This document shows, piece by piece, positions 1-8,091 of a stretch of DNA of 14,339 nt. The stretch is from Clostridium sp. (GTDB lineage: Bacteria > Bacillota > Clostridia > Lachnospirales > Lachnospiraceae). The notes beneath the pieces are model-generated. The model was not told the DNA's origin and did not search any database. It saw nothing but the letters and a program-made list of their open reading frames with translations. Location of the stretch: assembly GCA_004554205.1 (NCBI GenBank), contig SFNH01000040.1, forward strand, positions 1-14,339. The letters are read 5' to 3'. How positions within the stretch are numbered: the first letter of the stretch is position 1; each line of letters opens with the position of its first letter. The position numbers and the translations under genes were made by a program.

Positions 1-15
1 GCCACGTTTTCTTAC

Positions 16-40
16 GGTCAGCGCAGTAAATGCGCAGACC
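16..40. other. Hairpin with 9 paired positions at the left edge
   Basis: GGTC-A-GCGCA (16-25) pairs with TGCGC-A-GACC (31-40) around the loop GTAAA, with one A/A mismatch inside the stem. Neither strand has a run of T after the stem, so it does not look like an intrinsic terminator. It lies just beyond the multi-stem segment 46-184 and may be a further arm of the same element, which could continue past the window edge. Confidence 0.4.
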
Positions 41-45
41 TACTG

Positions 46-184
46 AACAGTTATCTCTTGCCCGATTAGCTCGCAAAAGTGTTCACCGGTCTCCCTCACG
101 GTAAGGTTTACCCCGCTCCCTCGGGTCTGTCTGTCCGGGAGCTGCGGCGTAAAATCAATCGAAAAGCCGCAAAGCCAAACTGTT
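46..184 (-). other. Unexplained multi-stem (possibly structured RNA) segment after the DUF1622 gene
   Basis: No gene is seen in positions 1-193. Read on the minus strand, starting 9 nt after the DUF1622 stop codon, the segment is closed by AACAGTT (184-178) pairing with AACTGTT (52-46). Inside are four hairpins: TGCGGC/GCCGCA (about 171-143), GCTCCC/GGGAGC (142-115), GGTAA/TTACC (about 112-99), and CTTTTGC/GCAAGAG with one G-U pair (79-55). GCCGCA and GCTCCC are adjacent. This could be a structured RNA, a degenerate mobile repeat, or a 3' UTR structure. I do not recognise a named RNA family, and the pairings were found by eye without energy calculation. Confidence 0.35.
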
Positions 185-193
185 ACCTGATTT

Positions 194-529
194 CTATTTG
201 CGGGAAATCTCCGATTCCTCATTTTTGATCTCCCAGTGGATCAGGAATGTCAGGGCGCCTCTTAAGACAATAACAGCTCCGAGAATGGCAAGCTCGCTCC
301 ACTCTCTGACGATCACAGTACGCAGCACTTCCCCGCCCAGCTTAAATTCAAGGGAAAGCGCAATGCCCTGCGCCAGCATAAGCCTTACTCCCGGATCCTT
401 TTTTATGTATCTGATCACACTCCTTACCGCCGTAGTCAGAAGGATTGCCACTCCGGCGCACTCCTGGAACAAAATCCCCCACTGTACAATAATCTGAAAA
501 ATCTCCTCAACAAAATGCAGCGTTTCCAT
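194..529 (-). CDS. DUF1622 family small membrane protein
   Basis: This 111-residue protein resembles the DUF1622 family of small bacterial membrane proteins, whose function is unknown. Two hydrophobic segments are visible, roughly residues 10-35 and 78-98. Between them is an amphipathic stretch with the segment RLMLAQGIALSLEFKLGGE (about 49-67), the part I regard as most family-like. The C-terminus is short and charged. The ATG at 529 is preceded by AAAGGATG at a normal distance. The gene starts 33 nt after rnhA and is probably co-transcribed with it. No terminator is visible after the stop; instead the next sequence is the multi-stem segment 46-184. The family assignment is from sequence impression only and no role can be inferred. 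Confidence 0.72.
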   Translation of the reverse strand: METLHFVEEIFQIIVQWGILFQECAGVAILLTTAVRSVIRYIKKDPGVRLMLAQGIALSLEFKLGGEVLRTVIVREWSELAILGAVIVLRGALTFLIHWEIKNEESEISRK

Positions 530-562
530 CTTACGTTCATCCTTTCTTTTTCTTAATTTAAT

Positions 563-1054
<492 letters not shown>

Positions 1055-1067
1055 AAAAGCGTCTCTC

Positions 1068-2666
1068 CTATCTCTCCCATTTATCGCACAACATATTGAT
1101 CTGATCGGCAAACTTTGCCAGATCCTTATTCGCCCCGCCCTCATTCTTCCGAATGACGGACATAAGCCTCTCGCCGGCCGCAAGCAGTCTCGCAAATACG
1201 CCGCCTGCCTTCCTCGCCGCCGCCTTTGTGGGAATCCGGACGCCCGCGGGCTCCTCCACCCACTCTCCCCTTAACAGATCAAATTCGGCTCCGGAAAACG
1301 GCGCTTTCGCCGCGACGCCTGTGTGTTCGGTCACAAGCCGCGCAAAGCGGTCACAGACATCATCGCTTCCATGGACGATGAAGAACTGCTGCGGTTTTTT
1401 CTTAAATGCTTCCGCCCACTTAAGCAGCCCATCCCGGTCGGCATGTCCGCTGATGTCGTGAAGCGTCTCAATATGCGCTTCAACCTCGATGGTCTCGCCG
1501 AAAAGTCTCACCTCCCGGCTTCCGTCCACAAGGCTTCTTCCTATCGTGCCCTCCGCCTGGTATCCGGCAAAGATCACCGTACATTCCTTACGCCACAGAT
1601 TATGCTTTAAATGGTGCCTTATGCGCCCCGCGTCGCACATACCGGAAGCGGAAATGATTACCTTCGGCTTTGTGTCAAAGTTAATACTTACGGATTCCTC
1701 GCTTGTCACGGAGAGCTTAAGCCCCGGAAACGCGATGGGATTGATCCCGCGTTCTACAAGCTCCTTCGTCTCGTCGTCGTAGCATTCCTCCTGATTCTCC
1801 TTAAACACATGGGTGGCCTCCACCGCCAGAGGGCTGTCCACATAAACTTCAAAGTCCTCATGTCCGTGGATCATATGCTCTGACTTTATGTGCCGGAAAA
1901 AGTAGAGAAGCTCCTGGGTACGCCCCACGGCAAATGCGGGAATCACCACATTCCCGCCGCGGTCGAGCGTCTCCTGAACGATGCGCGCAAGCTCGGTGAT
2001 ATGGTCCGCCCCCTTCTGGTGGAGGCGATCCCCGTAGGTGGATTCCATCACCGCGTAGTCTGCCTCGTCCGTATAGGCCGGATTCCGGATGAGCGGCTTG
2101 TCCTCATTCCCGATATCCCCGGAAAATACGATCTTTTTCTCTGCGCCGTCTTCCGTAAGCCAGATCTCAATGGACGCGGAGCCGAGAAGATGCCCCACGT
2201 CGGTGAAGCGAATCCTTACGTTTTCGTCAACCTGAACCATATCGCCGTAACGGTATGGCTCCATGTGCTCTAACACGCCCAGCGCGTCATTCATCTCATA
2301 GAGCGGAGGAACCTCAGGCTTGCCGGCACGTCTGGCCTTCCGGTTTTTCCACTCCGCCTCCATCTCCTGGATATGGGCGCTGTCCTTTAACATAATGTTG
2401 CATAAATCGCAGGTCGCCGTCGTCGCGATGACCCTGCCGCGAAAGCCGCGGGCATAGATATAGGGCAGCATGCCCACATGGTCGATGTGGGCATGCGTCA
2501 GAAGGACAAACTGGATGTCCGACCACGGAACCGGCGGTTCCACATTTTCGTAAATGTTCGTGCCCTGTTCCATGCCGCAGTCCACCAGAAACTTCGTTGT
2601 CCCGGTTTCCACATAGTGGCAGCTCCCCGTTACCTCGTGGGCCGCACCGCTGAATACCAGCCGCAT
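1068..2666 (-). CDS. MBL-fold/beta-CASP metallo-hydrolase, probable RNA-processing nuclease
   Basis: This 532-residue protein belongs to the metallo-beta-lactamase fold group with an inserted beta-CASP domain, like eukaryotic CPSF-73/Ysh1 and archaeal aRNases. Members bind two zinc ions and cleave RNA. The metallo motifs are D29, THAHIDH (H58, H60, D62, H63), H159 in DVGHLLGS and D184 in SGDIGN. The beta-CASP motifs are E208 in MESTYGD, the IISASGMCDAGRIRHH segment (337-352) and SGHAD (H408), with a final H432 in IVHGS. A C-terminal tail from about 470, rich in Ala and Arg, has no recognisable domain. The frame is open to 2723, but the ATG at 2666 has a perfect AAGGAGG site and begins at the first conserved strand (MRLVFSGAAHEVTGS). 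It follows spoIVA after 59 nt and precedes rnhA by 13 nt, so two RNA-degrading enzymes are paired. The physiological substrate cannot be told from sequence. Confidence 0.93.
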   Translation of the reverse strand: MRLVFSGAAHEVTGSCHYVETGTTKFLVDCGMEQGTNIYENVEPPVPWSDIQFVLLTHAHIDHVGMLPYIYARGFRGRVIATTATCDLCNIMLKDSAHIQEMEAEWKNRKARRAGKPEVPPLYEMNDALGVLEHMEPYRYGDMVQVDENVRIRFTDVGHLLGSASIEIWLTEDGAEKKIVFSGDIGNEDKPLIRNPAYTDEADYAVMESTYGDRLHQKGADHITELARIVQETLDRGGNVVIPAFAVGRTQELLYFFRHIKSEHMIHGHEDFEVYVDSPLAVEATHVFKENQEECYDDETKELVERGINPIAFPGLKLSVTSEESVSINFDTKPKVIISASGMCDAGRIRHHLKHNLWRKECTVIFAGYQAEGTIGRSLVDGSREVRLFGETIEVEAHIETLHDISGHADRDGLLKWAEAFKKKPQQFFIVHGSDDVCDRFARLVTEHTGVAAKAPFSGAEFDLLRGEWVEEPAGVRIPTKAAARKAGGVFARLLAAGERLMSVIRKNEGGANKDLAKFADQINMLCDKWER

Positions 2667-2725
2667 AAAATTCCTCCTTTTTGTATGACATATATCGCAA
2701 TATTTTCCTGTCTTTTGCGGCACTG

Positions 2726-4201
2726 CTAAATAATAATGCAGATCATCCCCCCGTTTGAATCATTTATGATCTTCTGAAGGGCATCCTGGAGTTTGAGCTG
2801 GCAGTCCTCCGTCATTTGACTGATCTTCGCCTGAATCCCGTCCTCCACGATCTGCTCGATGGATTTTCCAAAAATATTGGTATCCCAGATACCGTTCTCC
2901 TCTTTCCGGGCATTTTCCTTCATGTAGGCGATCAGATCCTCCGCCTGCTGCTCGCTCCCGACGATCGGCGCGATCTCCGTCTGGATATGAGCTTTGATCA
3001 GATTGATGGACGGCGCCTCCGCCCGCATCTTCACACCGTACTTGTTGCCGTGTTTGATCACCATCGGCTCATCAAGCACGATCTCCGACTTATCGGGCGT
3101 CACCACGCCGTAACCCTTCATGCGAACCTGGTTCATGGCGTTTAAGACTTTATCGTACTCATTCTTCATGGCCGCGAGATCTTTTAACTTCTGCATGAGC
3201 TGATACTCATCCTCAATGGCAATCCCCGCAAAATCACTCAAGGTCTGATAGTAATACCCGTCCTCCATCGCAACCTGCACCGAAACGCTGCCATCCGACA
3301 TATCCATCTGTTCTACCTTCATGGAGCGGATGACCGGGTCGCTCCCGTCCGAGAAATCGGAGGGGACATCCTTCATCTGGCGAATCTTCCCCATCAGATC
3401 ACGCACAGTCTTTACGACCTGCTCCTTAAGCCAGTGGGTGGACGGCAGGATCTCCATCCACTTCGGTATGAAGAAATCCACCTCAGTCACCGGAAACTCC
3501 TTAAGCACACGCTCCAGGATCTGATTGATATCTTCTGCCTTAAGCTGTTCGCAGTTGACCGGCATCACCGACACACCGTACTGCTCCTGCATTTTAGACG
3601 CCAGATTTTTCGTCTCCTCGGAATACGGGCGATCCGAATTTAAGAGCACGAGAAACGGCTTCCCGATGGCCTTTAGCTCATTGATCGCCGTCTCCTCCGG
3701 CTTTATGTACGCTTCCCGCTTCAAATCTCCGAACGAGCCGTCGGTCGTGATCACGAGCCCGATCGTCGAATGATCCTTGATCACCTTGCGGGTGCCGATC
3801 TCCGCAGCTCTCGTAAACGGGATCTCCTCCTCGTACCACGGCGTCTTTACGAGACGCTCCCTGTCATTTTCCACATGACCGGTGGCGCCGTCCACCATAA
3901 ATCCCACGCAGTCAATGAGTCTGATCTTCGCCTCGATCTCCTCCCCGAGCTTGATCGTTGCGGCTTCCTTCGGAATGAACTTCGGCTCTGTCGTCATAAT
4001 GGTCTTACCCGCCGCGCTCTGCGGCAGCTCGTCACGGGTGCGGTTCTTCTGATGCTCGTCTTCCATGCCCGGAAGAACAAGCTGCTCCATAAAGCGTTTG
4101 ATAAACGTGGATTTCCCGGTTCTGACCGGACCTACCACGCCCAGATAGATTTCTCCCCCAGTCCTCGCCTCGATATCTTTGTATACATTATACCGATCCA
4201 T
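2726..4201 (-). CDS. spoIVA: Stage IV sporulation protein A, spore coat basement-layer ATPase
   Basis: SpoIVA forms the basement layer on the forespore surface. It polymerises irreversibly using ATP hydrolysis and anchors the coat, and is needed for cortex formation. The protein has 491 residues against 492 in Bacillus subtilis. Key residues keep the B. subtilis numbering: Walker A GPVRTGKST at 24-32 with K30, the sensor threonines T70-T71 in TIMTTEPKF, and the Walker B-like D97 in RLIDCVGF. The C-terminus ends GGMICIII, matching the conserved hydrophobic tail. The ATG at 4201 is preceded by AAGGAGGG. That ribosome binding site lies inside a strong 45-nt inverted repeat (4205-4249), described separately. 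Neighbours are pfk upstream (63 nt) and the beta-CASP gene downstream. In Bacillus it is made in the mother cell under sigma-E. The gene shows that the organism is an endospore former or recently derived from one. Confidence 0.97.
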   Translation of the reverse strand: MDRYNVYKDIEARTGGEIYLGVVGPVRTGKSTFIKRFMEQLVLPGMEDEHQKNRTRDELPQSAAGKTIMTTEPKFIPKEAATIKLGEEIEAKIRLIDCVGFMVDGATGHVENDRERLVKTPWYEEEIPFTRAAEIGTRKVIKDHSTIGLVITTDGSFGDLKREAYIKPEETAINELKAIGKPFLVLLNSDRPYSEETKNLASKMQEQYGVSVMPVNCEQLKAEDINQILERVLKEFPVTEVDFFIPKWMEILPSTHWLKEQVVKTVRDLMGKIRQMKDVPSDFSDGSDPVIRSMKVEQMDMSDGSVSVQVAMEDGYYYQTLSDFAGIAIEDEYQLMQKLKDLAAMKNEYDKVLNAMNQVRMKGYGVVTPDKSEIVLDEPMVIKHGNKYGVKMRAEAPSINLIKAHIQTEIAPIVGSEQQAEDLIAYMKENARKEENGIWDTNIFGKSIEQIVEDGIQAKISQMTEDCQLKLQDALQKIINDSNGGMICIII

Positions 4202-4204
4202 AAA

Positions 4205-4249
4205 GATACCCTCCTTGCTATACTGTTACAGTATATGCCAGGGGGTATC
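4205..4249 (-). promoter_or_regulatory. Long hairpin enclosing the spoIVA ribosome binding site
   Basis: On the minus strand GATACCC (4249-4243) pairs with GGGTATC (4211-4205). CCT (4242-4240) pairs with AGG (4215-4213) leaving one bulged A. GC (4238-4237) pairs with GC (4218-4217). TATACTG (4235-4229) pairs with CAGTATA (4225-4219) around a TAA loop. About 19 base pairs form in 45 nt. The site AAGGAGGG (4216-4209) is almost wholly within the right arm, 3 nt before the ATG end of the stem. There is no following T-run, so it is a poor intrinsic terminator. A CATATACT sequence (4237-4230) in the left arm resembles a sigma-E -10 element, with a weak AAATAAA 14 nt upstream. Confidence 0.6.
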
Positions 4250-4264
4250 CTTTTATTTACCCAT

Positions 4265-5503
4265 TTATTTTTTAGAGGACATATACAGATGGCGCGGGAT
4301 ACCGTCAACCATCACCGACGGGGAATCTCCCTGGATCAGCGGTCTCACATAATCAATAAATTCCTCGGTCACATAGGTGCCGTCCCTGGTGATCCACTCT
4401 CTCGGCACCAGCTTCTCGCCGTTTGCGATCTTGTGTACATCATAGATACCGGTCGCGCACTGATACGGATCGTCCGATACGCGATCGATCACGACCATCC
4501 TGCCGGAATCGCCCTCGTCCGCAGCCTTCACAGCGGCGCCGCCCACCATGAATGCCTCGTTGACATCCACCCGGGAAGCCAGATGCGCCGCGCTTCTCTG
4601 GAGCGTAGAAAATTCCACGGCCCTCGTCTTGCATCCGATCTTCTGGTTGATGATGTTTGCGAGATAGCTCCCCGCGCCGGTGAGCTGCTTATGCCCGAAC
4701 GCATCCACATAGTCGACCGCGGCGCCGAGCTCGCTCACATAGCGCCCGTCCTTAATGCGGATGCCCTCGGATACCGCGACCACGACCACATCCTTCTTCT
4801 CCAAAAGCTTCTTCACCCTGGCAGTGAATTTCTCGATGTCGAATGTCACCTCCGGCAGGTAAATGAGATCGGGGCCGTCGCAGTCCTCGCCCTTTGAAAG
4901 CGCCGATGCGCCGGTGAGCCACCCCGCGTTCCTTCCCATGATCTCGATGATGGTCACGAGCTTCTTCTTATAGGAGAATCCGAGACCGTCCCGGATGACC
5001 TCCTTGGTGGACGTCGCGATATACTTTGCCGCGCTGCCGTATCCGGGCGTATGATCCGTGAGAGCCAGGTCGTTGTCGATAGTCTTCGGCACCCCGACAA
5101 ACTTCTGCTCCTTCCCCATCAAAACCGCGTAATCTGACAGCTTCTTTATGGTGTCCATGGAATCGTTTCCGCCGATATAAATGAAACATTCAATATCGAG
5201 CTTCTCGAGAATCTCAAAAATCCTCACATAGATCTCCTGGTTCTCATGGATATCCGGAAGCTTATAGCGGCAGGTGCCGAGGAATGCCGACGGCGTGCGC
5301 TTTAAGATTTCCACATCCAGATCACTCTTGATGTGCTTTGACAGATCCACATACTGCTCATCCATAAGCCCCTGGATCCCGTACAGCATACCGTACACTT
5401 TCTTCGCGCCTCTGTCGATGGCGGTGCGGTATACGCCTGCCAGGCTTGAGTTGATGACTGCGGTCGGTCCCCCCGACTGTCCTACGATTACGTTCCCCTT
5501 CAT
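4265..5503 (-). CDS. pfkA: 6-phosphofructokinase, probably pyrophosphate-dependent
   Basis: This enzyme phosphorylates fructose 6-phosphate to fructose 1,6-bisphosphate in glycolysis, and the PPi-linked form is reversible. The protein has 412 residues, longer than the roughly 320 of classical ATP-PfkA. It opens with the phosphoryl-donor loop GQSGGPTAVIN (8-18). The two donor-specificity sites read GGNDS (111-115, D114 where ATP enzymes have Gly) and PKTIDND (139-145, K140 where ATP enzymes have Gly). Asp plus Lys here is the pattern established for PPi-dependent enzymes. D143 is the catalytic base, and MGRNAGW (189-195) and LPEV (216-219) are the sugar-phosphate sites. The ATG at 5503 has an AAAGGAGG site. 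It follows livF by 28 nt without a visible terminator, so liv read-through is likely. The symbol pfkA is used in the broad sense; pfp would suit if PPi use is proven. Confidence 0.9.
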   Translation of the reverse strand: MKGNVIVGQSGGPTAVINSSLAGVYRTAIDRGAKKVYGMLYGIQGLMDEQYVDLSKHIKSDLDVEILKRTPSAFLGTCRYKLPDIHENQEIYVRIFEILEKLDIECFIYIGGNDSMDTIKKLSDYAVLMGKEQKFVGVPKTIDNDLALTDHTPGYGSAAKYIATSTKEVIRDGLGFSYKKKLVTIIEIMGRNAGWLTGASALSKGEDCDGPDLIYLPEVTFDIEKFTARVKKLLEKKDVVVVAVSEGIRIKDGRYVSELGAAVDYVDAFGHKQLTGAGSYLANIINQKIGCKTRAVEFSTLQRSAAHLASRVDVNEAFMVGGAAVKAADEGDSGRMVVIDRVSDDPYQCATGIYDVHKIANGEKLVPREWITRDGTYVTEEFIDYVRPLIQGDSPSVMVDGIPRHLYMSSKK

Positions 5504-5531
5504 AAAAATACCTCCTTTTTTAAACTCGGCT

Positions 5532-6242
5532 TTACTCGCTCAAATATGCTTTTTTCACCGAATCATCATTCATTAACTTGTCCGCATCACCGCTTAACGC
5601 GATTGTTCCGGTCTCTAACACATATGCGCGGTTTGCGATCGCCAATGCCTTTTTCGCGTTCTGCTCAACTAAGAGCACCGTGGTTCCATCGGAATTGATC
5701 TTCTGTATAATGTCGAAGATCTCGTTTACATAAATCGGAGACAGGCCCATCGACGGCTCATCCATGACGATCAGCTTCGGGTGCGACATCAGAGCGCGCC
5801 CCATCGCGAGCATCTGCTGCTCACCGCCGGAAAGCGTACCCGCCATCTGATTTTTGCGCTCCTCAAGGCGCGGAAAGCGACGGTAGATCATGTTCAGGCT
5901 CTCCTCGACCTCGCCCTTATCCTTTCTGGTGTAGGCGCCGAGCTTCAAATTCTGGAGCACCGTAAGCTTTGCGAACACCCGTCGTCCCTCCGGTACATGG
6001 GCTATGCCCATCCCTACCAGCCTGTGTCCCGGTATCTTCGTAATATCGCTGCCCTCATAGAAAATCTTTCCTGCCTTTGGCGGAATCAGGCCGGTAATAG
6101 TCTGCAGGGTCGTGGTCTTTCCTGCGCCGTTCGCCCCGATCAGGGCGATGATCTCCCCCTGGTTTACCTCAAAGGAGATTCCCTTAATGGCCTGAATGAC
6201 ACCGTAGTATACTTCCAGATCCTTTACTTCCAGTATTGCCAT
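5532..6242 (-). CDS. livF: Branched-chain amino acid ABC transporter ATPase LivF
   Basis: LivF is one of two cytoplasmic ATPases that power the Leu/Ile/Val importer. The protein has 236 residues, the usual size. Walker A is GANGAGKTT (36-44), the Q-loop region follows, the signature is LSGGEQQMLAMGRAL (137-151) and Walker B is LIVMDEPSMGLSP (157-169), where MGLSP is typical of LivF. The H-loop lies further on as LLVEQNAKKAL; the usual switch His is replaced by Gln here, as is normal for LivF. The frame opens at 6293, but the ATG at 6242 has a TAGGAGG site and starts at the conserved MAILEVKDL, so I chose it. It lies 13 nt after livG and ends 28 nt before pfk. Confidence 0.95.
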   Translation of the reverse strand: MAILEVKDLEVYYGVIQAIKGISFEVNQGEIIALIGANGAGKTTTLQTITGLIPPKAGKIFYEGSDITKIPGHRLVGMGIAHVPEGRRVFAKLTVLQNLKLGAYTRKDKGEVEESLNMIYRRFPRLEERKNQMAGTLSGGEQQMLAMGRALMSHPKLIVMDEPSMGLSPIYVNEIFDIIQKINSDGTTVLLVEQNAKKALAIANRAYVLETGTIALSGDADKLMNDDSVKKAYLSE

Positions 6243-6255
6243 AAGCCGTAACCTC

Positions 6256-7014
6256 CTACTCTCCCAGATAAGCTGTGATGACCCGCTTATCATTCAACAC
6301 TTCCGATGTGGCGCCCTGTGTCAGCACCTGACCGAAATTTAACACGGTCAGCTCCTCGCAGATACCGGAAACCAGCTTCATATCGTGTTCGATCAAGAGG
6401 ATCGTCATATCGAATTTATCCCGCACAAACCGGATTGTATCCATAAGCTCTGCCGTCTCGTTCGGATTCATGCCGGCGGCGGGCTCGTCCAAGAGAAGTA
6501 GCTTCGGGTCCGTGGCGAGCGCGCGGGCAATCTCAAGCTTCCTCTGCTTGCCGTACGGGAGATTGGACGCCTTGTAATCGTACTCCCCGTCGAGGTCAAA
6601 GACCTTTAAGAGCTCCATGGCGCGCTCGTTCATCTCTTTTTCCACCTTATAATAACGCGGCAGACGCAAAATGCCCTCGATGGTGGAATACTGATGGTGA
6701 TTGTGAAGCCCTGCCTTGACATTGTCGAGAACACTCAGATCCTTAAAGAGACGAATGTTCTGGAAAGTTCTTGCAATGCCTTCCTGATTGATCTCAATGG
6801 TCTTCTTCCCGGTAATATTTTTTCCGTCCAGAAGGATCGTGCCGGTATCCGGCTTGTAGACTCCGGTCAAAAGGTTAAATACTGTCGTCTTTCCTGCGCC
6901 GTTCGGCCCGATCAGTCCGTAGAGCTCCCCTTTCCTGATCGTCACGGAAAAGTCGTCCACCGCCTTTAAACCGCCGAAGGAAATGCCGATATTTTTTACT
7001 TCCAGCATAGCCAT
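6256..7014 (-). CDS. livG: Branched-chain amino acid ABC transporter ATPase LivG
   Basis: LivG is the second ATPase of the Leu/Ile/Val importer and works as a heterodimer with LivF. The protein has 252 residues. Walker A is GPNGAGKTT (36-44). The signature is the degenerate form LPYGKQRKLEIARAL (152-166), which is characteristic of LivG and not a defect. Walker B is LLLLDEPAAGMNP (172-184), followed by the switch histidine in LLIEHDM. The start ATG at 7014 directly abuts the TAA stop of livM. Its AAGGAGG site lies inside the last codons of livM (KEA), 8 nt ahead, which suggests translational coupling. A second ATG two codons in is possible but less well spaced. Confidence 0.95.
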   Translation of the reverse strand: MAMLEVKNIGISFGGLKAVDDFSVTIRKGELYGLIGPNGAGKTTVFNLLTGVYKPDTGTILLDGKNITGKKTIEINQEGIARTFQNIRLFKDLSVLDNVKAGLHNHHQYSTIEGILRLPRYYKVEKEMNERAMELLKVFDLDGEYDYKASNLPYGKQRKLEIARALATDPKLLLLDEPAAGMNPNETAELMDTIRFVRDKFDMTILLIEHDMKLVSGICEELTVLNFGQVLTQGATSEVLNDKRVITAYLGE

Positions 7015-8082
7015 TTACCCCGCCTCCTTTACAGTCGCCCTGCGCTTTTTCCTGAGCTTCTCCATGATCACGGAGCGGATCTCGACCGCCTTCGGGCTGG
7101 AATTGAAGATCATCATCACGATCAGCACAACTGCATAGATCAGCATGCGGTAATCGTTCAGGCTGCGCAGAAGCTCGGGCAGCATGGTGAGAACCACGGC
7201 AGCGATCATGGAGCCGCGGATATTGCCGAGGCCGCCGAGCACCACGAATACAAGGATCATTATGGACATATTGTAGCCGAAGCTCTTCGGCGTCGCCGCG
7301 AGCGTGGACAGATTGTGCGCGTACAAGACGCCCGCCACTCCCGCTAACGCCGCGGAGATGGAAAACGCCATCAGCTTGTATTTTGTGATATTGATACCGA
7401 TGGATTCCGCCGCGATACGGTTGTCACGGATGGACATGATCGCGCGCCCCGTGCGGGAATTTACCAGATTCAGCACGATAAACAGCGTGATCAGCACGAG
7501 GATCACCCCGATGGTGAAGGTCGCCGCCTTCGGTGTGCCGGTGATGCCCTGCGCTCCCTTGATGATGACCACGCCGGTGGAATCCATGCCAAGGGAAGTC
7601 GTATCCTTGATTGAAAAATGGAAGCCTGCCGCATCCTTCCCCACATACATCACATTGATGAGGTTCTTGATGATCTCGCCAAACGCCAACGTCACGATCG
7701 CAAGATAATCGCCTTTTAAGCGGAGTACCGGAATGCCGATCAGGATACCGAACACGCCGGCGACCGCAGCGCCCACAAGCAGGGCGAAAAAGAAACGGAC
7801 GCCCACGCTCGGGATCACATTTTCCATGCATTTTGTGAAAAACGCGCCGGAAAACGCGCCCACACACATGAAGCCTGCATGGCCGAGGCTTAACTCACCC
7901 AGGATACCGACTGTCAGATTCAGGGAAACCGCGAGGATCACATAGATACAGAGCGGAACTAAAAGCCCCTTCATCAGACTTGTCATATGTCCGGTGGCGA
8001 TGAGAATCTGTACCAGGATCCAGCATCCGACCACCAGTGCGTATGTGATACTGTTCCGGAGAAATACTTTATTTTTCTTCAT
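7015..8082 (-). CDS. livM: Branched-chain amino acid ABC transporter permease LivM
   Basis: LivM is one of the two membrane-spanning subunits that form the import channel. The protein has 355 residues and about nine to ten hydrophobic segments, beginning near residue 13. It contains the LivM hallmark LGELSLGHAGFM (61-72) and an EAA-like coupling loop, SIRDNRIAAESIGIN (217-231), that contacts LivG/LivF. The C-terminus is basic (KLRKKRRATVKEAG). The start is uncertain. ATG at 8082 gives a Lys-rich N-terminus, MKKNKVF, and has only a weak GGTGTG site. A GTG at 8091 abuts the TAG of livH and would add three residues. Either way livH and livM are packed within 0-9 nt and probably translationally coupled. 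Confidence 0.93.
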   Translation of the reverse strand: MKKNKVFLRNSITYALVVGCWILVQILIATGHMTSLMKGLLVPLCIYVILAVSLNLTVGILGELSLGHAGFMCVGAFSGAFFTKCMENVIPSVGVRFFFALLVGAAVAGVFGILIGIPVLRLKGDYLAIVTLAFGEIIKNLINVMYVGKDAAGFHFSIKDTTSLGMDSTGVVIIKGAQGITGTPKAATFTIGVILVLITLFIVLNLVNSRTGRAIMSIRDNRIAAESIGINITKYKLMAFSISAALAGVAGVLYAHNLSTLAATPKSFGYNMSIMILVFVVLGGLGNIRGSMIAAVVLTMLPELLRSLNDYRMLIYAVVLIVMMIFNSSPKAVEIRSVIMEKLRKKRRATVKEAG

Positions 8083-8091
8083 ACCACACAC

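Noticed and set aside
40..222. 60-residue minus-strand open frame at the left edge
   Set aside because: It lies in the multi-stem segment and overlaps the end of the DUF1622 gene. It has no convincing start signal or domain.
2667..2725. Sigma-E-like promoter before the beta-CASP gene (AATATT and CATACA)
   Set aside because: The spacing is only 11 bases, shorter than the usual 13-15, so the match was judged chance. The gene can be read from the spoIVA transcript.
3770..4897. 375-residue plus-strand open frame
   Set aside because: It lies antisense across spoIVA and pfk, both of which are certain. Its composition (rich in His, Arg, Leu) is typical of the reverse frame of GC-rich genes, and no domain is recognisable.
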